A stretch of 33,073 nucleotides of DNA from the NCBI RefSeq assembly GCF_028553745.1, contig NZ_CP067132.1, forward strand, positions 387,501-420,573, given 5' to 3'. Below are positions 16,318 through 24,254 of this stretch, in pieces. Below the pieces are notes generated by a model that had not been told where the DNA came from, ran no database searches, and saw nothing but the letters and a program-made list of their open reading frames with translations. This DNA comes from Paracoccus seriniphilus. Lineage in GTDB: Bacteria > Pseudomonadota > Alphaproteobacteria > Rhodobacterales > Rhodobacteraceae. The position numbers were made by a program, and so were the translations under genes. Position 1 is the stretch's first letter. Each line of letters opens with the position of its first letter.

Positions 16318-18659
16318 GCACGTGCCTCCTGTGCTTGTCTGGCGTTCAGAATGGCAGAGAGAACGCGATGTGGCGTGGCGGGGATCTGTGTCAGTTCGAC
16401 CCCGTATCCCGAAAGCGCATCATTGATCGCGTTGACGATGGCCCCCGCGGGGGCAATGGCGGCGCCTTCACCGACGCCCTTCATCCCGTGGCGGGTATGG
16501 GGTGACAGGGTTTCCATATGGCCCAGCCGGATATGGGGCAGCTCTGCCGGTCCGGGCATGATGTAATCGGCAAGTGTCGAGGTCAGTGGCTGTCCTGCCG
16601 CGTCATAGATCACCTCTTCGAACAATGCGGTGCCGATGCCCTGCGCTGCCCCGCCATAGGATTGCCCGTCAAGGATCATCGGGTTCACCCGGCGACCGCA
16701 ATCTTCAAAGATGACATAGTCCAGAATCTCGGTGCGCCCGCTGCGCGGATCGACCTCGACGATGGCTGCATGGGTGGCATAGGTGAAGACGCCGGTGTCG
16801 ATATCGGGTTTGTAGCCCTCGGTCACCTCCAGCCCGGCGGTGTTCACATCATCGGGCAGACGGTCAGGGTGCAGATACCAGGCCGCGGCGATTTCCGGGA
16901 ATGCCACCGAGGACAGGCCGTCGGTCACGGCGCCGTCGCGGATTTCCACATCTTCGGGCTGGCATTGCAGCAGATGCGCGCCATGTATCTTCAGCCGCCG
17001 GGCCAGTTCTTCGGCGGCCTTGGAGACAGCGCCACCCGCCATCACCATCCCGCGCGAGGCATAGGCCCCGGTGGAATAGGGCGTCAGCCCGGTATCGCCC
17101 ATTGTCACCTTGACCTGGGAAAGATCGGTCTTGAGCCATTCGCAGGCGACCTGGGCAACGGTTGTTTCCAGCCCCTGACCAAAGGAATGATTGCCCGAAC
17201 GGACCTCGACCGTGCCCGAAGGCGTCAGCTTGACCATGGCCTGTTCATAGCCCGGCACCAGCGGCAGCCCCCATGAGGCAAAGACCTTGGTGCCATGAGC
17301 CGATTGTTCCGTAAAGGCGGCAAAGCCGATGCCGATATGACGTCCCTCGGCTGCGGCGGCCTTTTGCCGGGCGCGAAAGGTTTCGGCATGGATCATTTCG
17401 GCGGCGGCACGGGCCGCCTGAGGATAGTCGCCGGAATCGTAGAATTTGCCGGTCACATTGGTATAGGGCATCGCTGCCCCCGGAACGAGATTGAGGCAGC
17501 GCACCTCCAGCGGGTCCTTGCCCACGGCCCGCGCAATGGCATCCATGGTCAGTTCCATTGCAAAACAGACGCCGGGGCGCGCCACGCCGCGATAGGGGGT
17601 AAATGCCGGCTTGTTCGTGGCAACCGAATAGGTGCGGCAGGCATAGGCACCCAGATCATAGGGTCCGGGCAGATTGCCCCCGGCCTGCGCCGCCTCGAGA
17701 CAGGCCGTGAACGGCCAGACCGAATAGGCCCCGATATCCACCCAGATATCGGCGTCCAGCCCCAGCAAGCGCCCGCTGTCGTCGGCATAGGCCGTGATCT
17801 TGTAGCTGTGCTGGCGGGTATTCGCGCCAGCCGTCAGATGTTCGCGCCGGTCTTCGGTCCAGCGGATCGGACGGTCGGTCTTGCGAGCCACCCAGGAGAC
17901 AGAAAGCTCTTCGGGCTGCAACACGCATTTGTAGCCAAATCCGCCGCCGACATCGGGGGCGATCACGCGAACGTCGCCCTGATCCAGCCCCAGGCATTCC
18001 GAGATTCCCGTGCGGATCAGATGCGGCACTTGCGTTGATGTATATACGATCAACTGCTCTGCCTTGTGATCCCAATGGGCCAGCACGCCCTTGCCCTCCA
18101 TCGGGTTCATGGCCTGTCGCGCGGTTTCATAGTTGCGCTCGATCACCACGGTTGCCCTTGCCCTGGCCTCGGACAGGTCGCCGTCATGGCGGGTCGTCAG
18201 GAACAGATTGTCGTTCCATTCCTCATGCAACAGCGGCGCGCCATCCTTCAGCGCCGTCCCGACATTCACCACCGGTTCCAGCGGATCAAGATCGACGCGC
18301 ACGGCCTCGGCCAGATCTTCGGCCTCGGCGCGGGTCGGCGCGATGCAAAGCGCGATACATTCCCCGACATAGCGCACCTTGTCGCGGGCCAGCGCCGGAT
18401 AATCCGACATCTTGTAGCTGGGCAGGGTGGACTCGCAGCGGATCGGTTTCAGATCGGGCATGTCGGCCGCAGTGAAGACCTGTGCCTCGGCACCTGCGGG
18501 TTTGTGGATTGCGACAAGTCGTGCATGGGCCAGCGGGCTGCGCACGAATGCGGCCTCCCATGTGTCGGGAATCTTGATGTCTCCGACGAACTGGGCCTTG
18601 CCCTTCAGGTGTCGGGCATCCTCCTTGCGCAAAGCGCGCGCGCCTATTCCGGAATGCAT
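16314..18659 (-). CDS. Mo-hydroxylase large (molybdopterin) subunit, probable picolinate 6-dehydrogenase
   Basis: A 781-residue molybdenum-binding catalytic subunit of the xanthine dehydrogenase / CO dehydrogenase family, standard length. It has the MoCo-binding stretches APDVGGGFGYK and PYRGVARPGVCFAMEL, SGNHSFGQGLETT, and the catalytic glutamate E731 in KGVGEGAAIAP. It adds a water-derived hydroxyl next to the ring nitrogen; here that would be picolinate to 6-hydroxypicolinate (PicA). CO dehydrogenase is unlikely because the AYRCSFR loop is absent. ATG 18659 is preceded by AGGGAG. It is the first gene of its minus-strand operon, divergent from the MarR gene. No maturation factor (XdhC or MoCo-cytidylation gene) is visible nearby. 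The substrate is inferred from the neighbours. Confidence 0.9.
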   Translation of the reverse strand: MHSGIGARALRKEDARHLKGKAQFVGDIKIPDTWEAAFVRSPLAHARLVAIHKPAGAEAQVFTAADMPDLKPIRCESTLPSYKMSDYPALARDKVRYVGECIALCIAPTRAEAEDLAEAVRVDLDPLEPVVNVGTALKDGAPLLHEEWNDNLFLTTRHDGDLSEARARATVVIERNYETARQAMNPMEGKGVLAHWDHKAEQLIVYTSTQVPHLIRTGISECLGLDQGDVRVIAPDVGGGFGYKCVLQPEELSVSWVARKTDRPIRWTEDRREHLTAGANTRQHSYKITAYADDSGRLLGLDADIWVDIGAYSVWPFTACLEAAQAGGNLPGPYDLGAYACRTYSVATNKPAFTPYRGVARPGVCFAMELTMDAIARAVGKDPLEVRCLNLVPGAAMPYTNVTGKFYDSGDYPQAARAAAEMIHAETFRARQKAAAAEGRHIGIGFAAFTEQSAHGTKVFASWGLPLVPGYEQAMVKLTPSGTVEVRSGNHSFGQGLETTVAQVACEWLKTDLSQVKVTMGDTGLTPYSTGAYASRGMVMAGGAVSKAAEELARRLKIHGAHLLQCQPEDVEIRDGAVTDGLSSVAFPEIAAAWYLHPDRLPDDVNTAGLEVTEGYKPDIDTGVFTYATHAAIVEVDPRSGRTEILDYVIFEDCGRRVNPMILDGQSYGGAAQGIGTALFEEVIYDAAGQPLTSTLADYIMPGPAELPHIRLGHMETLSPHTRHGMKGVGEGAAIAPAGAIVNAINDALSGYGVELTQIPATPHRVLSAILNARQAQEARA

Positions 18660-18736
18660 GTCATCCGCTCCCTGTTGTTGACTTATCTGTTCCAGCCTTG
18701 CAATGAAGCCGACAGGATTTCATTTTCTTTATGGGG

Positions 18737-18750
18737 AGTATACGTCGTAT
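18737..18750. promoter_or_regulatory. Operator-like site between the Mo-hydroxylase operon and the MarR gene
   Basis: AGTATACGTCGTAT includes the perfect dyad ATACG-T-CGTAT (18740-18750), an 11-bp variant of the recurring motif. It lies 77 bp upstream of the Mo-hydroxylase start on one side and about 95 bp upstream of the MarR start on the other, so it could control both and give autoregulation. Confidence 0.62.
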
Positions 18751-18844
18751 TTTGAGGTGAACAAGCATTGGTTCGCCCGGACGGCGGTTTATCTTGCGGC
18801 CTGAGGGAAAGGCCTGAATATTGTGCAAACCGGAAGGAAGGCTT

Positions 18845-19360
18845 GTGAACACCAAAGGATCAGACGCTGGAAATGTTCCGCAGGACGCGGAAAGCCCGTT
18901 TGGAAAATCGAAATATGACGACCTGTGGGGCCGGCCGGGATATCTGGTCCGCCGTCTTCACCAAATCCATATCGGCCTGTTCGCCGAAGCCTGTGACGGG
19001 ATGGATCTGACGGCTGTGCAATATGCAATGCTGTCGGTGCTTTATAGCGGTGAGGAATTCGACCAGCTTTCGCTGTCCAAGGCCGTGGGCATCGACCGGA
19101 CCAGCGGGGCCGATGTCATCAAGCGACTGGTCCGGCGCGGTCTGGCCACACGCGAACCCTCCGAGGCCGACCGCAGGGCGCAGGTCGTGCGGATCACGGA
19201 AGAGGGGCGCGTCTTCGTGCGGCAGGTCCGCCCGCTGATGGAAGAAGCTCAGGACAAATTCGTATCGCCGCTGACCAAGGAAGAACGCAAGGTCTTCATG
19301 CGGTTGCTCAGCAAGCTGATCAAGGCAAACAACGATGCCTCGCGTGCGCCGATGAAGTAA
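18845..19360 (+). CDS. picR: MarR-family transcriptional regulator (PicR-like)
   Basis: A 171-residue winged-helix regulator. The DNA-binding part has the recognition helix region LSLSKAVGIDRTSGADVIKRL and the wing EADRRAQVVRITEEG typical of MarR. MarR proteins act as dimers on short palindromes and are usually released by a pathway compound. In Alcaligenes the picolinate genes are controlled by a MarR repressor, PicR. GTG 18845 is chosen because GGAAGGA (18832-18838) sits six bases before it; a TTG at 18821 in frame has no such site. It is placed between the Mo-hydroxylase and the ABC operon, amid the operator-like sites. Repressor rather than activator function is inferred. Confidence 0.82.
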   Translation: MNTKGSDAGNVPQDAESPFGKSKYDDLWGRPGYLVRRLHQIHIGLFAEACDGMDLTAVQYAMLSVLYSGEEFDQLSLSKAVGIDRTSGADVIKRLVRRGLATREPSEADRRAQVVRITEEGRVFVRQVRPLMEEAQDKFVSPLTKEERKVFMRLLSKLIKANNDASRAPMK

Positions 19361-19365
19361 GGAAT

Positions 19366-19384
19366 TGGCGGGGTTGCCCCGCCA
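19366..19384 (+). terminator. Hairpin after the MarR gene
   Basis: TGGCGGGG pairs perfectly with CCCCGCCA around a TTG loop, five bases after the stop codon. There is no T-run. It probably separates picR from the transporter operon that follows. Confidence 0.55.
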
Positions 19385-19417
19385 GTTGCCGCTGCGTCAA
19401 TGACGCCCGGGATGTCA

Positions 19418-19460
19418 GCAGTATGCTTTCAACCGCCTAAATATGCGGCATACTGCATAA
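19418..19460. promoter_or_regulatory. Pair of operator-like sites upstream of the ABC transporter
   Basis: GGCATACTGCATAA (19447-19460) holds ATAC-T-GCAT, one mismatch from the perfect dyad at 9871. On the opposite strand, 19428 to 19418 reads AAGCATACTGC. They lie about 110-155 bp before the leader frame of the ABC operon. Confidence 0.55.
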
Positions 19461-19539
19461 GTTTCCAATGAATTTCCGGTGTTTACATCAAACATCCAGA
19501 GCGGATCCAAAATAACGCTTTGCGATGTCAAAAACACGA

Positions 19540-19550
19540 AGCATACTCCC
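19540..19550. promoter_or_regulatory. Operator-like site next to the ABC operon leader
   Basis: AGCATACTCCC repeats the core AGYATACTNC, 12 bp before the AAGGAG ribosome binding site of the leader frame. It is the weakest member of the set, since only one half of the dyad is clear. Confidence 0.4.
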
Positions 19551-19572
19551 TAAAAACCCGTAAGGAGTAGCG

Positions 19573-19665
19573 ATGACTTACCCACAGACACCCGTCTGCA
19601 GGCAAAAGACGCGAACAGTTCCGTTCGTGTTCCGCCAGAGACAGCACCGGAGATTGTTCTCATGA
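19573..19665 (+). CDS. Putative 30-residue leader peptide before livH
   Basis: A short frame MTYPQTPVCRQK... ending in LFS has a strong Shine-Dalgarno (AAGGAG, 19562-19567, spacing five) and its TGA overlaps the livH ATG as ATGA. livH itself lacks a good ribosome binding site. I therefore infer that this frame is translated and couples ribosomes into livH. The peptide is rich in Arg/Gln/Pro and has no recognised domain. It could instead be a chance frame whose only role is coupling. Confidence 0.5.
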   Translation: MTYPQTPVCRQKTRTVPFVFRQRQHRRLFS

Positions 19666-20528
19666 CGCTGTTCGCGCAGTTTTTTCTGACGGGAATCGTC
19701 ACCGGTTGCTTTCTTATCCTTGCGACGATCGGCTTTTCGTTTACCCGCCGCGTGGAAGGGTTTCTGAACATTGCCCATGCGGAATTGCTGGGGGTGTCGG
19801 CCTTTACCACCTGGGCGCTGAACAAGCCGCTTGGCTGGCACATCCTGCCTTCGGCGCTGGTCGCGATCGTCCTGACTGCCTTTGTCGGCCTGATCATCGG
19901 GCGGGTCGTCTATGATCCGATCCGCAAATTCGGGCCTTCGGTGATGCTGATCACCTCGGTCGGGGTGGCCTATGTCATTGGTGGCACAGTGGATGCGCTG
20001 ATCGGCACCGGCATCCGGACGCTGGACATTCCGCTGGCCTCCAGCATCCGCTTTCTGGGTCTGAGGATCACCAATTACCAGTTGCTGGTCGTGGTTCTGG
20101 CCGTGGTGGCATGTGCATCGCTGGCCTTGTTCCTGAACAAATCCAGGACCGGTCTGGCCATCCGCGCCATATCGGCCAATCCCGAACTGGCGGCCTCGCG
20201 CGGGATCGACGTGCGCAAGACCAGCCGCGCGACATGGCTGATCTCTTCGGGGATGGCGGGAATCGCGGGGGTCATGCTGGGTGTGATTGCAACCCTGTCC
20301 ACCGATATCGCCTTTCACCAGATTCTCTACATCCTTGCCGTGGCGATCCTTGCCGGTCTGGGGTCGCTGTATGCGGTGATCCTGTCGGGGCTGATCGTGG
20401 GCATCGCAATGGATGTATCGGTCTTCTGGATCCCGGCGGGCTATCGGCCGCTGATCGCCTTTGCGGTCGTGATCCTGGTTCTTCTGGTTCGCCCGCAGGG
20501 CCTTGCAGGGAGCGCGTCGTCCAAATGA
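19662..20528 (+). CDS. livH: Branched-chain amino acid-type ABC transporter permease, LivH family
   Basis: A 288-residue inner-membrane permease with about eight hydrophobic helices. The family stretch GFLNIAHAELLGVSAF near residue 33 and the EAA-like region IRAISANPELAASRGIDV, followed by LAGLGSLYAVILSGLIVG, are typical of LivH. It would pair with LivM as the channel of a hydrophobic-amino-acid-uptake family importer. Members in catabolic clusters often carry aromatic acids; given the location, picolinate or a hydroxypicolinate is the inferred cargo. The ATG overlaps a leader-frame stop, and its own TGA overlaps livM (ATGA). Confidence 0.9.
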   Translation: MTLFAQFFLTGIVTGCFLILATIGFSFTRRVEGFLNIAHAELLGVSAFTTWALNKPLGWHILPSALVAIVLTAFVGLIIGRVVYDPIRKFGPSVMLITSVGVAYVIGGTVDALIGTGIRTLDIPLASSIRFLGLRITNYQLLVVVLAVVACASLALFLNKSRTGLAIRAISANPELAASRGIDVRKTSRATWLISSGMAGIAGVMLGVIATLSTDIAFHQILYILAVAILAGLGSLYAVILSGLIVGIAMDVSVFWIPAGYRPLIAFAVVILVLLVRPQGLAGSASSK

Positions 20529-21445
20529 TACAGTCGATGCTTATGTCCACATTGATGTTCGGCGCGATGTTTTCGGTGCTGACCATTTCGCTGAACCTGC
20601 AATATGCCCGTGGCGGCATGATCAACTTTGGCACGGTCGCCTATTTCGCCGCCGGGGCCTATGCCTACGCCATCTTCACGCAAGAGCCGCCCTCGGGGCT
20701 GGATCAATATGCATTTGGCCTGAATGCACCATGGTGGGTCGGCTTCATTGCGGCCGGGCTTGCCGCCATGATCTTTGCGCTTGTCACCGGCTGGCCGACG
20801 CTGCGATTGCGCGGCGAATATCTGGCGCTGACCACGTTTGCCTTTGCCGAGGTGCTGCATTCGGTTCTGCTGAACGAACGGCGCATCGGCAATGGCAGCG
20901 TCGGCATGGCCAATGTCGAACGTCCGGACCCGACTGTTCTGGGGTTGGACGACACGCTGGTCTATACGCTGGCGGCCTGCGCATTGATGCTGGCGACGGC
21001 CTGGATCTTTCGCCGCTTGCTGGCCTCGCCCTATGGTCGGTTGGTCGATGCGACGCGCGACGATGAAATTGCAGCCGAGGCCGTGGGCAAGAACACCGCG
21101 CGGGTGCGGCTGCAGATCTTCGTCATCTCGGCCATCCCGATCGGTCTGGCAGGCGCGCTTTACGCGATGATCACCACATTGGTGGCACCTGCACTGTTCA
21201 CGGCTGAAGTGACCTTCTTTGTCTGGATCGCGCTGGCCCTGGGTGGCGAACGCACCATCATCGGGGCGATCCTTGGCACCATGGCGCTGGTCTTCTTTCA
21301 GGAAGCGGTGCGGATGATCCCCTTTGAAACCGTGCGCAGCGCGCAGATCGCGGCCTCGGTCGAAGAGGTCATTACCGGGATTCTCTTCATCATCGTGCTG
21401 CGCTGGCAGCCCTGGGACCGCCTGTCACGAAAGGCCCAATCATGA
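20525..21445 (+). CDS. livM: Branched-chain amino acid-type ABC transporter permease, LivM family
   Basis: A 306-residue permease, the second channel subunit. Recognisable are LNLQYARGGMINFGTVAYFAAGAYAYA near the N-terminus, TLRLRGEYLALTTFAFAEV, and the cytoplasmic loop DATRDDEIAAEAVGKN that contacts the ATPases. The start is ATG 20525, overlapping livH by ATGA; the frame is open much further back, but that part is the shadow of livH. It is coupled to livG by another ATGA at 21442. Confidence 0.91.
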   Translation: MIQSMLMSTLMFGAMFSVLTISLNLQYARGGMINFGTVAYFAAGAYAYAIFTQEPPSGLDQYAFGLNAPWWVGFIAAGLAAMIFALVTGWPTLRLRGEYLALTTFAFAEVLHSVLLNERRIGNGSVGMANVERPDPTVLGLDDTLVYTLAACALMLATAWIFRRLLASPYGRLVDATRDDEIAAEAVGKNTARVRLQIFVISAIPIGLAGALYAMITTLVAPALFTAEVTFFVWIALALGGERTIIGAILGTMALVFFQEAVRMIPFETVRSAQIAASVEEVITGILFIIVLRWQPWDRLSRKAQS

Positions 21446-22215
21446 CCGATAGCATTCTGCAACTGGACGGCGTGGCAAAGGACTTCAACAAGTTCCGTGC
21501 CGTCGGCGGCAAGGACGGGCTGACCTTTGACGTGAAGCGGGGTGGCTTTCTTGGCCTGATCGGGCCGAACGGCGCGGGAAAATCGACCACATTCAACCTG
21601 ATTTCCGGTGTGTTGCGTCCCAGCATGGGCAAGGTCACCTTCGACGGGGTCGATCTGTCGCCGCTGAATATTGCCGAAATCGCGGCGCTTGGCCTTGGGC
21701 GGACCTTCCAGACCCCGCGTGCCTTTGAAAGCCTGAATGTCATCGACAATGTGATGGTCGGGCTGGCACATGCCGAGGAAAGCCCGATGGCGGCGCTGTT
21801 CGGCCGCTGGAAACCGGCCGAAAGGGCACTGACCGGCAAGGCAGAGGCGGCGCTGGAGCGGGTTGGCCTGATCGGGCGGCGCCATGACGCCGTGTCGAAC
21901 CTGTCGGGCGGTGAATTGAGGATGCTGGAGGTGGCGCGGCAATTGGTGCGCGATCCGCGCATCCTGCTGCTGGACGAACCGACAGCCGGTGTCGATCCGA
22001 CGCTGCAGGGAAAACTGTCCGAAATCCTTGCCGATCTGCATGCCGATGGCACGACGCTGATCGTGGTCGAACATAATCTCGGCTTTCTGATGTCGCTGGC
22101 CGACAGCGTGGTCGTTTTGCAAAACGGGGCGCTGCTGGCCAAAGGCACGCCCGATGACATCCGGCGCGATCCCCATGTGATCGCGGCCTATCTGGGGGCG
22201 GATCATGAAGCTTGA
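21442..22215 (+). CDS. livG: ABC transporter ATP-binding protein, LivG family
   Basis: A 257-residue ATPase. Walker A is GPNGAGKST, the signature is LSGGELRMLE, Walker B is ILLLDEPTAGVDP, and the switch histidine is in VVEHNL. The LivG-type segment LGLGRTFQTPRAFESLNV is clear. It powers the importer together with LivF as a heterodimer on the cytoplasmic face. It overlaps livF by 11 bases. Confidence 0.93.
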   Translation: MTDSILQLDGVAKDFNKFRAVGGKDGLTFDVKRGGFLGLIGPNGAGKSTTFNLISGVLRPSMGKVTFDGVDLSPLNIAEIAALGLGRTFQTPRAFESLNVIDNVMVGLAHAEESPMAALFGRWKPAERALTGKAEAALERVGLIGRRHDAVSNLSGGELRMLEVARQLVRDPRILLLDEPTAGVDPTLQGKLSEILADLHADGTTLIVVEHNLGFLMSLADSVVVLQNGALLAKGTPDDIRRDPHVIAAYLGADHEA

Positions 22216-22909
22216 AGTCAAGGGGCTGCACAGCGGCTATGGCAAGGTCACGATCCTGCATGGCGTCGATTTCGTGGCCCAGCCGGGCGAGATCACCTGC
22301 GTTCTCGGCCCCAACGGGGCAGGGAAGTCCACCCTGATGAAAACGATTGCGGGGCATCTGCCCGCGTCGCAGGGTGAAATCGGCATTGACGGAAGGCCGG
22401 TTCAGGGGCTGAACGCCCTTCAGGCGACCAGACTTGGCATCGGCTATGTCGCGCAAGAGAACAACACCTTCCGGGAAATGTCGGTGCGCGACAATCTGCT
22501 GGCATCGGCGCTGGCATTTGACGGAACCGATGCATTGATCGAGGAAACCTATCGCCGGTTTCCCATCCTTGACGAGCGCGCCGGCCAGCAGGCGGGCACC
22601 CTGTCGGGCGGAGAGCGTCAGACCCTGGCCATTGCAAACGCCCTGTTGGCCTCGCCGCAGCTATTGATTCTGGATGAACCGACCGCCGGTCTGGCCCCGA
22701 TCTTTGTCGATCGTATCGTCGAATGGATCACCGAGCTGGCGCAATCGGGCATGAGTGTGATCTGGGTTGTCGAGCAGAACCCCGAAAAAATCCTGAAAAT
22801 TTCGCGGACCACCTGGATGTTCGACGCCGGGCGCAACCGCGAAACCCTGCCAAGCGAGGCCTTGCTTGAGCCCGGGCGGCTTGAGGCCATGTTGCTTCAG
22901 GAACACTGA
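22205..22909 (+). CDS. livF: ABC transporter ATP-binding protein, LivF family
   Basis: A 234-residue ATPase with Walker A GPNGAGKST, signature LSGGERQTLA and Walker B LLILDEPTAGLAP. LivF-type features are LHSGYGKVTILHGVDF at the start and IGYVAQENNTFREMSV. The typical catalytic His after Walker B is replaced here by Gln in WVVEQN, which is common in LivF. ATG 22205 lies within the end of livG, so it is translated by coupling. It is followed by 78 bp before the binding-protein gene. Confidence 0.93.
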   Translation: MKLEVKGLHSGYGKVTILHGVDFVAQPGEITCVLGPNGAGKSTLMKTIAGHLPASQGEIGIDGRPVQGLNALQATRLGIGYVAQENNTFREMSVRDNLLASALAFDGTDALIEETYRRFPILDERAGQQAGTLSGGERQTLAIANALLASPQLLILDEPTAGLAPIFVDRIVEWITELAQSGMSVIWVVEQNPEKILKISRTTWMFDAGRNRETLPSEALLEPGRLEAMLLQEH

Positions 22910-22987
22910 CAGCCGACAACAAGCCCTTCGGCCGGGTTCGGGCGGGGGCATCCCAAAAGAACAAGAACCCAACAAGGAGAATGACCC

Positions 22988-24199
22988 ATGAAATTCCGGA
23001 AAACGATGACGGCTGCCGCGGCGATCTCGACAGCGCTGGTCTCGGCGCCGCCGCTGCTGGCCGCCGAGGATGGCGTGACTGTTGGGGTGCTGGTTCCCCT
23101 GACCGGCGAATTGGGCGAATTTGGCAAGATCGTGGCCGATGCCGTCCAGCTTGGCGTTGACGAGGTCAATGCGGCTGGCGGAACCAGATGCGGCCCGCTG
23201 AGCATTGCCGTTGCAGATACCGGCGGCAGCGCCGAACAGGCGATCCGCGAAGCCAACAAGATGATCGATACCGAACATGCCGTGGCGATCCTTGGGCCGG
23301 CATCGGGGGAAATGGTGGCGCTGGTCGATCTGGCAAAACGCAAGAAGACCCCGATGATGTCTCCCTATGCCGGCACCATCACCCTGAACGAGATCGGCGG
23401 CGATTACGTGTATCGCACCGTGTCCTCGGATCTGGGTGATGGCGCGGCATCCGGCCTGTGGCTGACGGAAAAGGGATACAAGCGCGTTGCCTTCCTTGTG
23501 CAGAACGAGGAATCGACGATCTCTCCGGCACAGGTCGCCAAAGCGGCGGTCGAGGCGGCAGGCATCGAACTGACCGATTTCATCATCTACAACCCCGGAC
23601 AACCCTCTTATCAGGCCGAACTGATTTCCGTTCTGGCCCATGATCCGGACGCGATCTATCTGGCGGGCGGGCAGGAATCCGGTGTGACCGTCCTGAAGGA
23701 AGCGGCTTCGGGTGGCTTCGAGGGCGAATGGCTGCTGACCGCCGACCTGGCGGTGCCGGAAGTCTTTGAATCGGTCGATCCCCGGGTGCTGAATGATCGC
23801 GCCTATGTCGAGATCGCCGAGGCAGACAGTTCACTGCCCGAGTTCAAGGCGTTCTCGGAACTGACCATGGAAAAGACCGGCAAGGAACCCGGCCCCTTCG
23901 CGGCCAATTCCTATGACATGGCGATGCTGACGGCGATTTCTCTGGAGGCGGCGGATGCCTGCACCGGCGAGGCCCTGAATGCCGCGCTGCGCGGTGTCAC
24001 CGAGGGCGGTGAGAAGGTCTCGACCTTTGCGGCGGCGAAACAGGCGATTTCCGAAGGCAAGGACGTTGATTATGAGGGTGCGGCAGGTCCGCTGACCATG
24101 GATGAAAGCGGTACCCCGGCAGGTGCCTATATGGTCAAGAAAGCCACGGATGGTGCCTGGGTCGACGAGAAATTCTATGCGGCCTCGTCATTTGAATGA
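22988..24199 (+). CDS. ABC transporter periplasmic substrate-binding protein, LivK/HmgA-type family
   Basis: A 403-residue type-I periplasmic binding protein of the branched-chain amino acid (Peripla_BP_6) family. The signal peptide covers about residues 1-25 (KFRKTMTAAAAISTAL, cleavage near LLA/AED). The mature start VTVGVLVPLTGELGEFGKIV is typical, and two cysteines are likely to form a disulfide. ATG 22988 has AAGGAGA (22974-22980) at seven bases. It is unusual in being the last gene of its operon rather than the first; the longer gap before it may hold its own promoter or a processing site to raise its level. It sets substrate specificity, so it is the best protein for ligand tests. Confidence 0.9.
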   Translation: MKFRKTMTAAAAISTALVSAPPLLAAEDGVTVGVLVPLTGELGEFGKIVADAVQLGVDEVNAAGGTRCGPLSIAVADTGGSAEQAIREANKMIDTEHAVAILGPASGEMVALVDLAKRKKTPMMSPYAGTITLNEIGGDYVYRTVSSDLGDGAASGLWLTEKGYKRVAFLVQNEESTISPAQVAKAAVEAAGIELTDFIIYNPGQPSYQAELISVLAHDPDAIYLAGGQESGVTVLKEAASGGFEGEWLLTADLAVPEVFESVDPRVLNDRAYVEIAEADSSLPEFKAFSELTMEKTGKEPGPFAANSYDMAMLTAISLEAADACTGEALNAALRGVTEGGEKVSTFAAAKQAISEGKDVDYEGAAGPLTMDESGTPAGAYMVKKATDGAWVDEKFYAASSFE

Positions 24200-24215
24200 T
24201 CTGATGATCTGACAT

Positions 24216-24254
24216 GGCTCCGGGCGTTCGCGATGGGACGGCCGGAGCAGATTT
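24216..24254 (+). terminator. Terminator after the ABC operon
   Basis: GCTCCGG-G-CGT pairs with ACG-G-CCGGAGC (one central mismatch) around a 10-nt loop, 16 bp after the stop of the binding-protein gene. A T-rich tail (ATTTTATCTT) follows from 24250. Confidence 0.75.

Noticed and set aside
16314..18659. Large subunit considered as aerobic CO dehydrogenase (CoxL), prompted by the CoxG-like domain next door
   Set aside because: The AYRCSFR active-site loop of CoxL is not present (PYRGVARP instead), and the neighbours point to a pyridine ring substrate.
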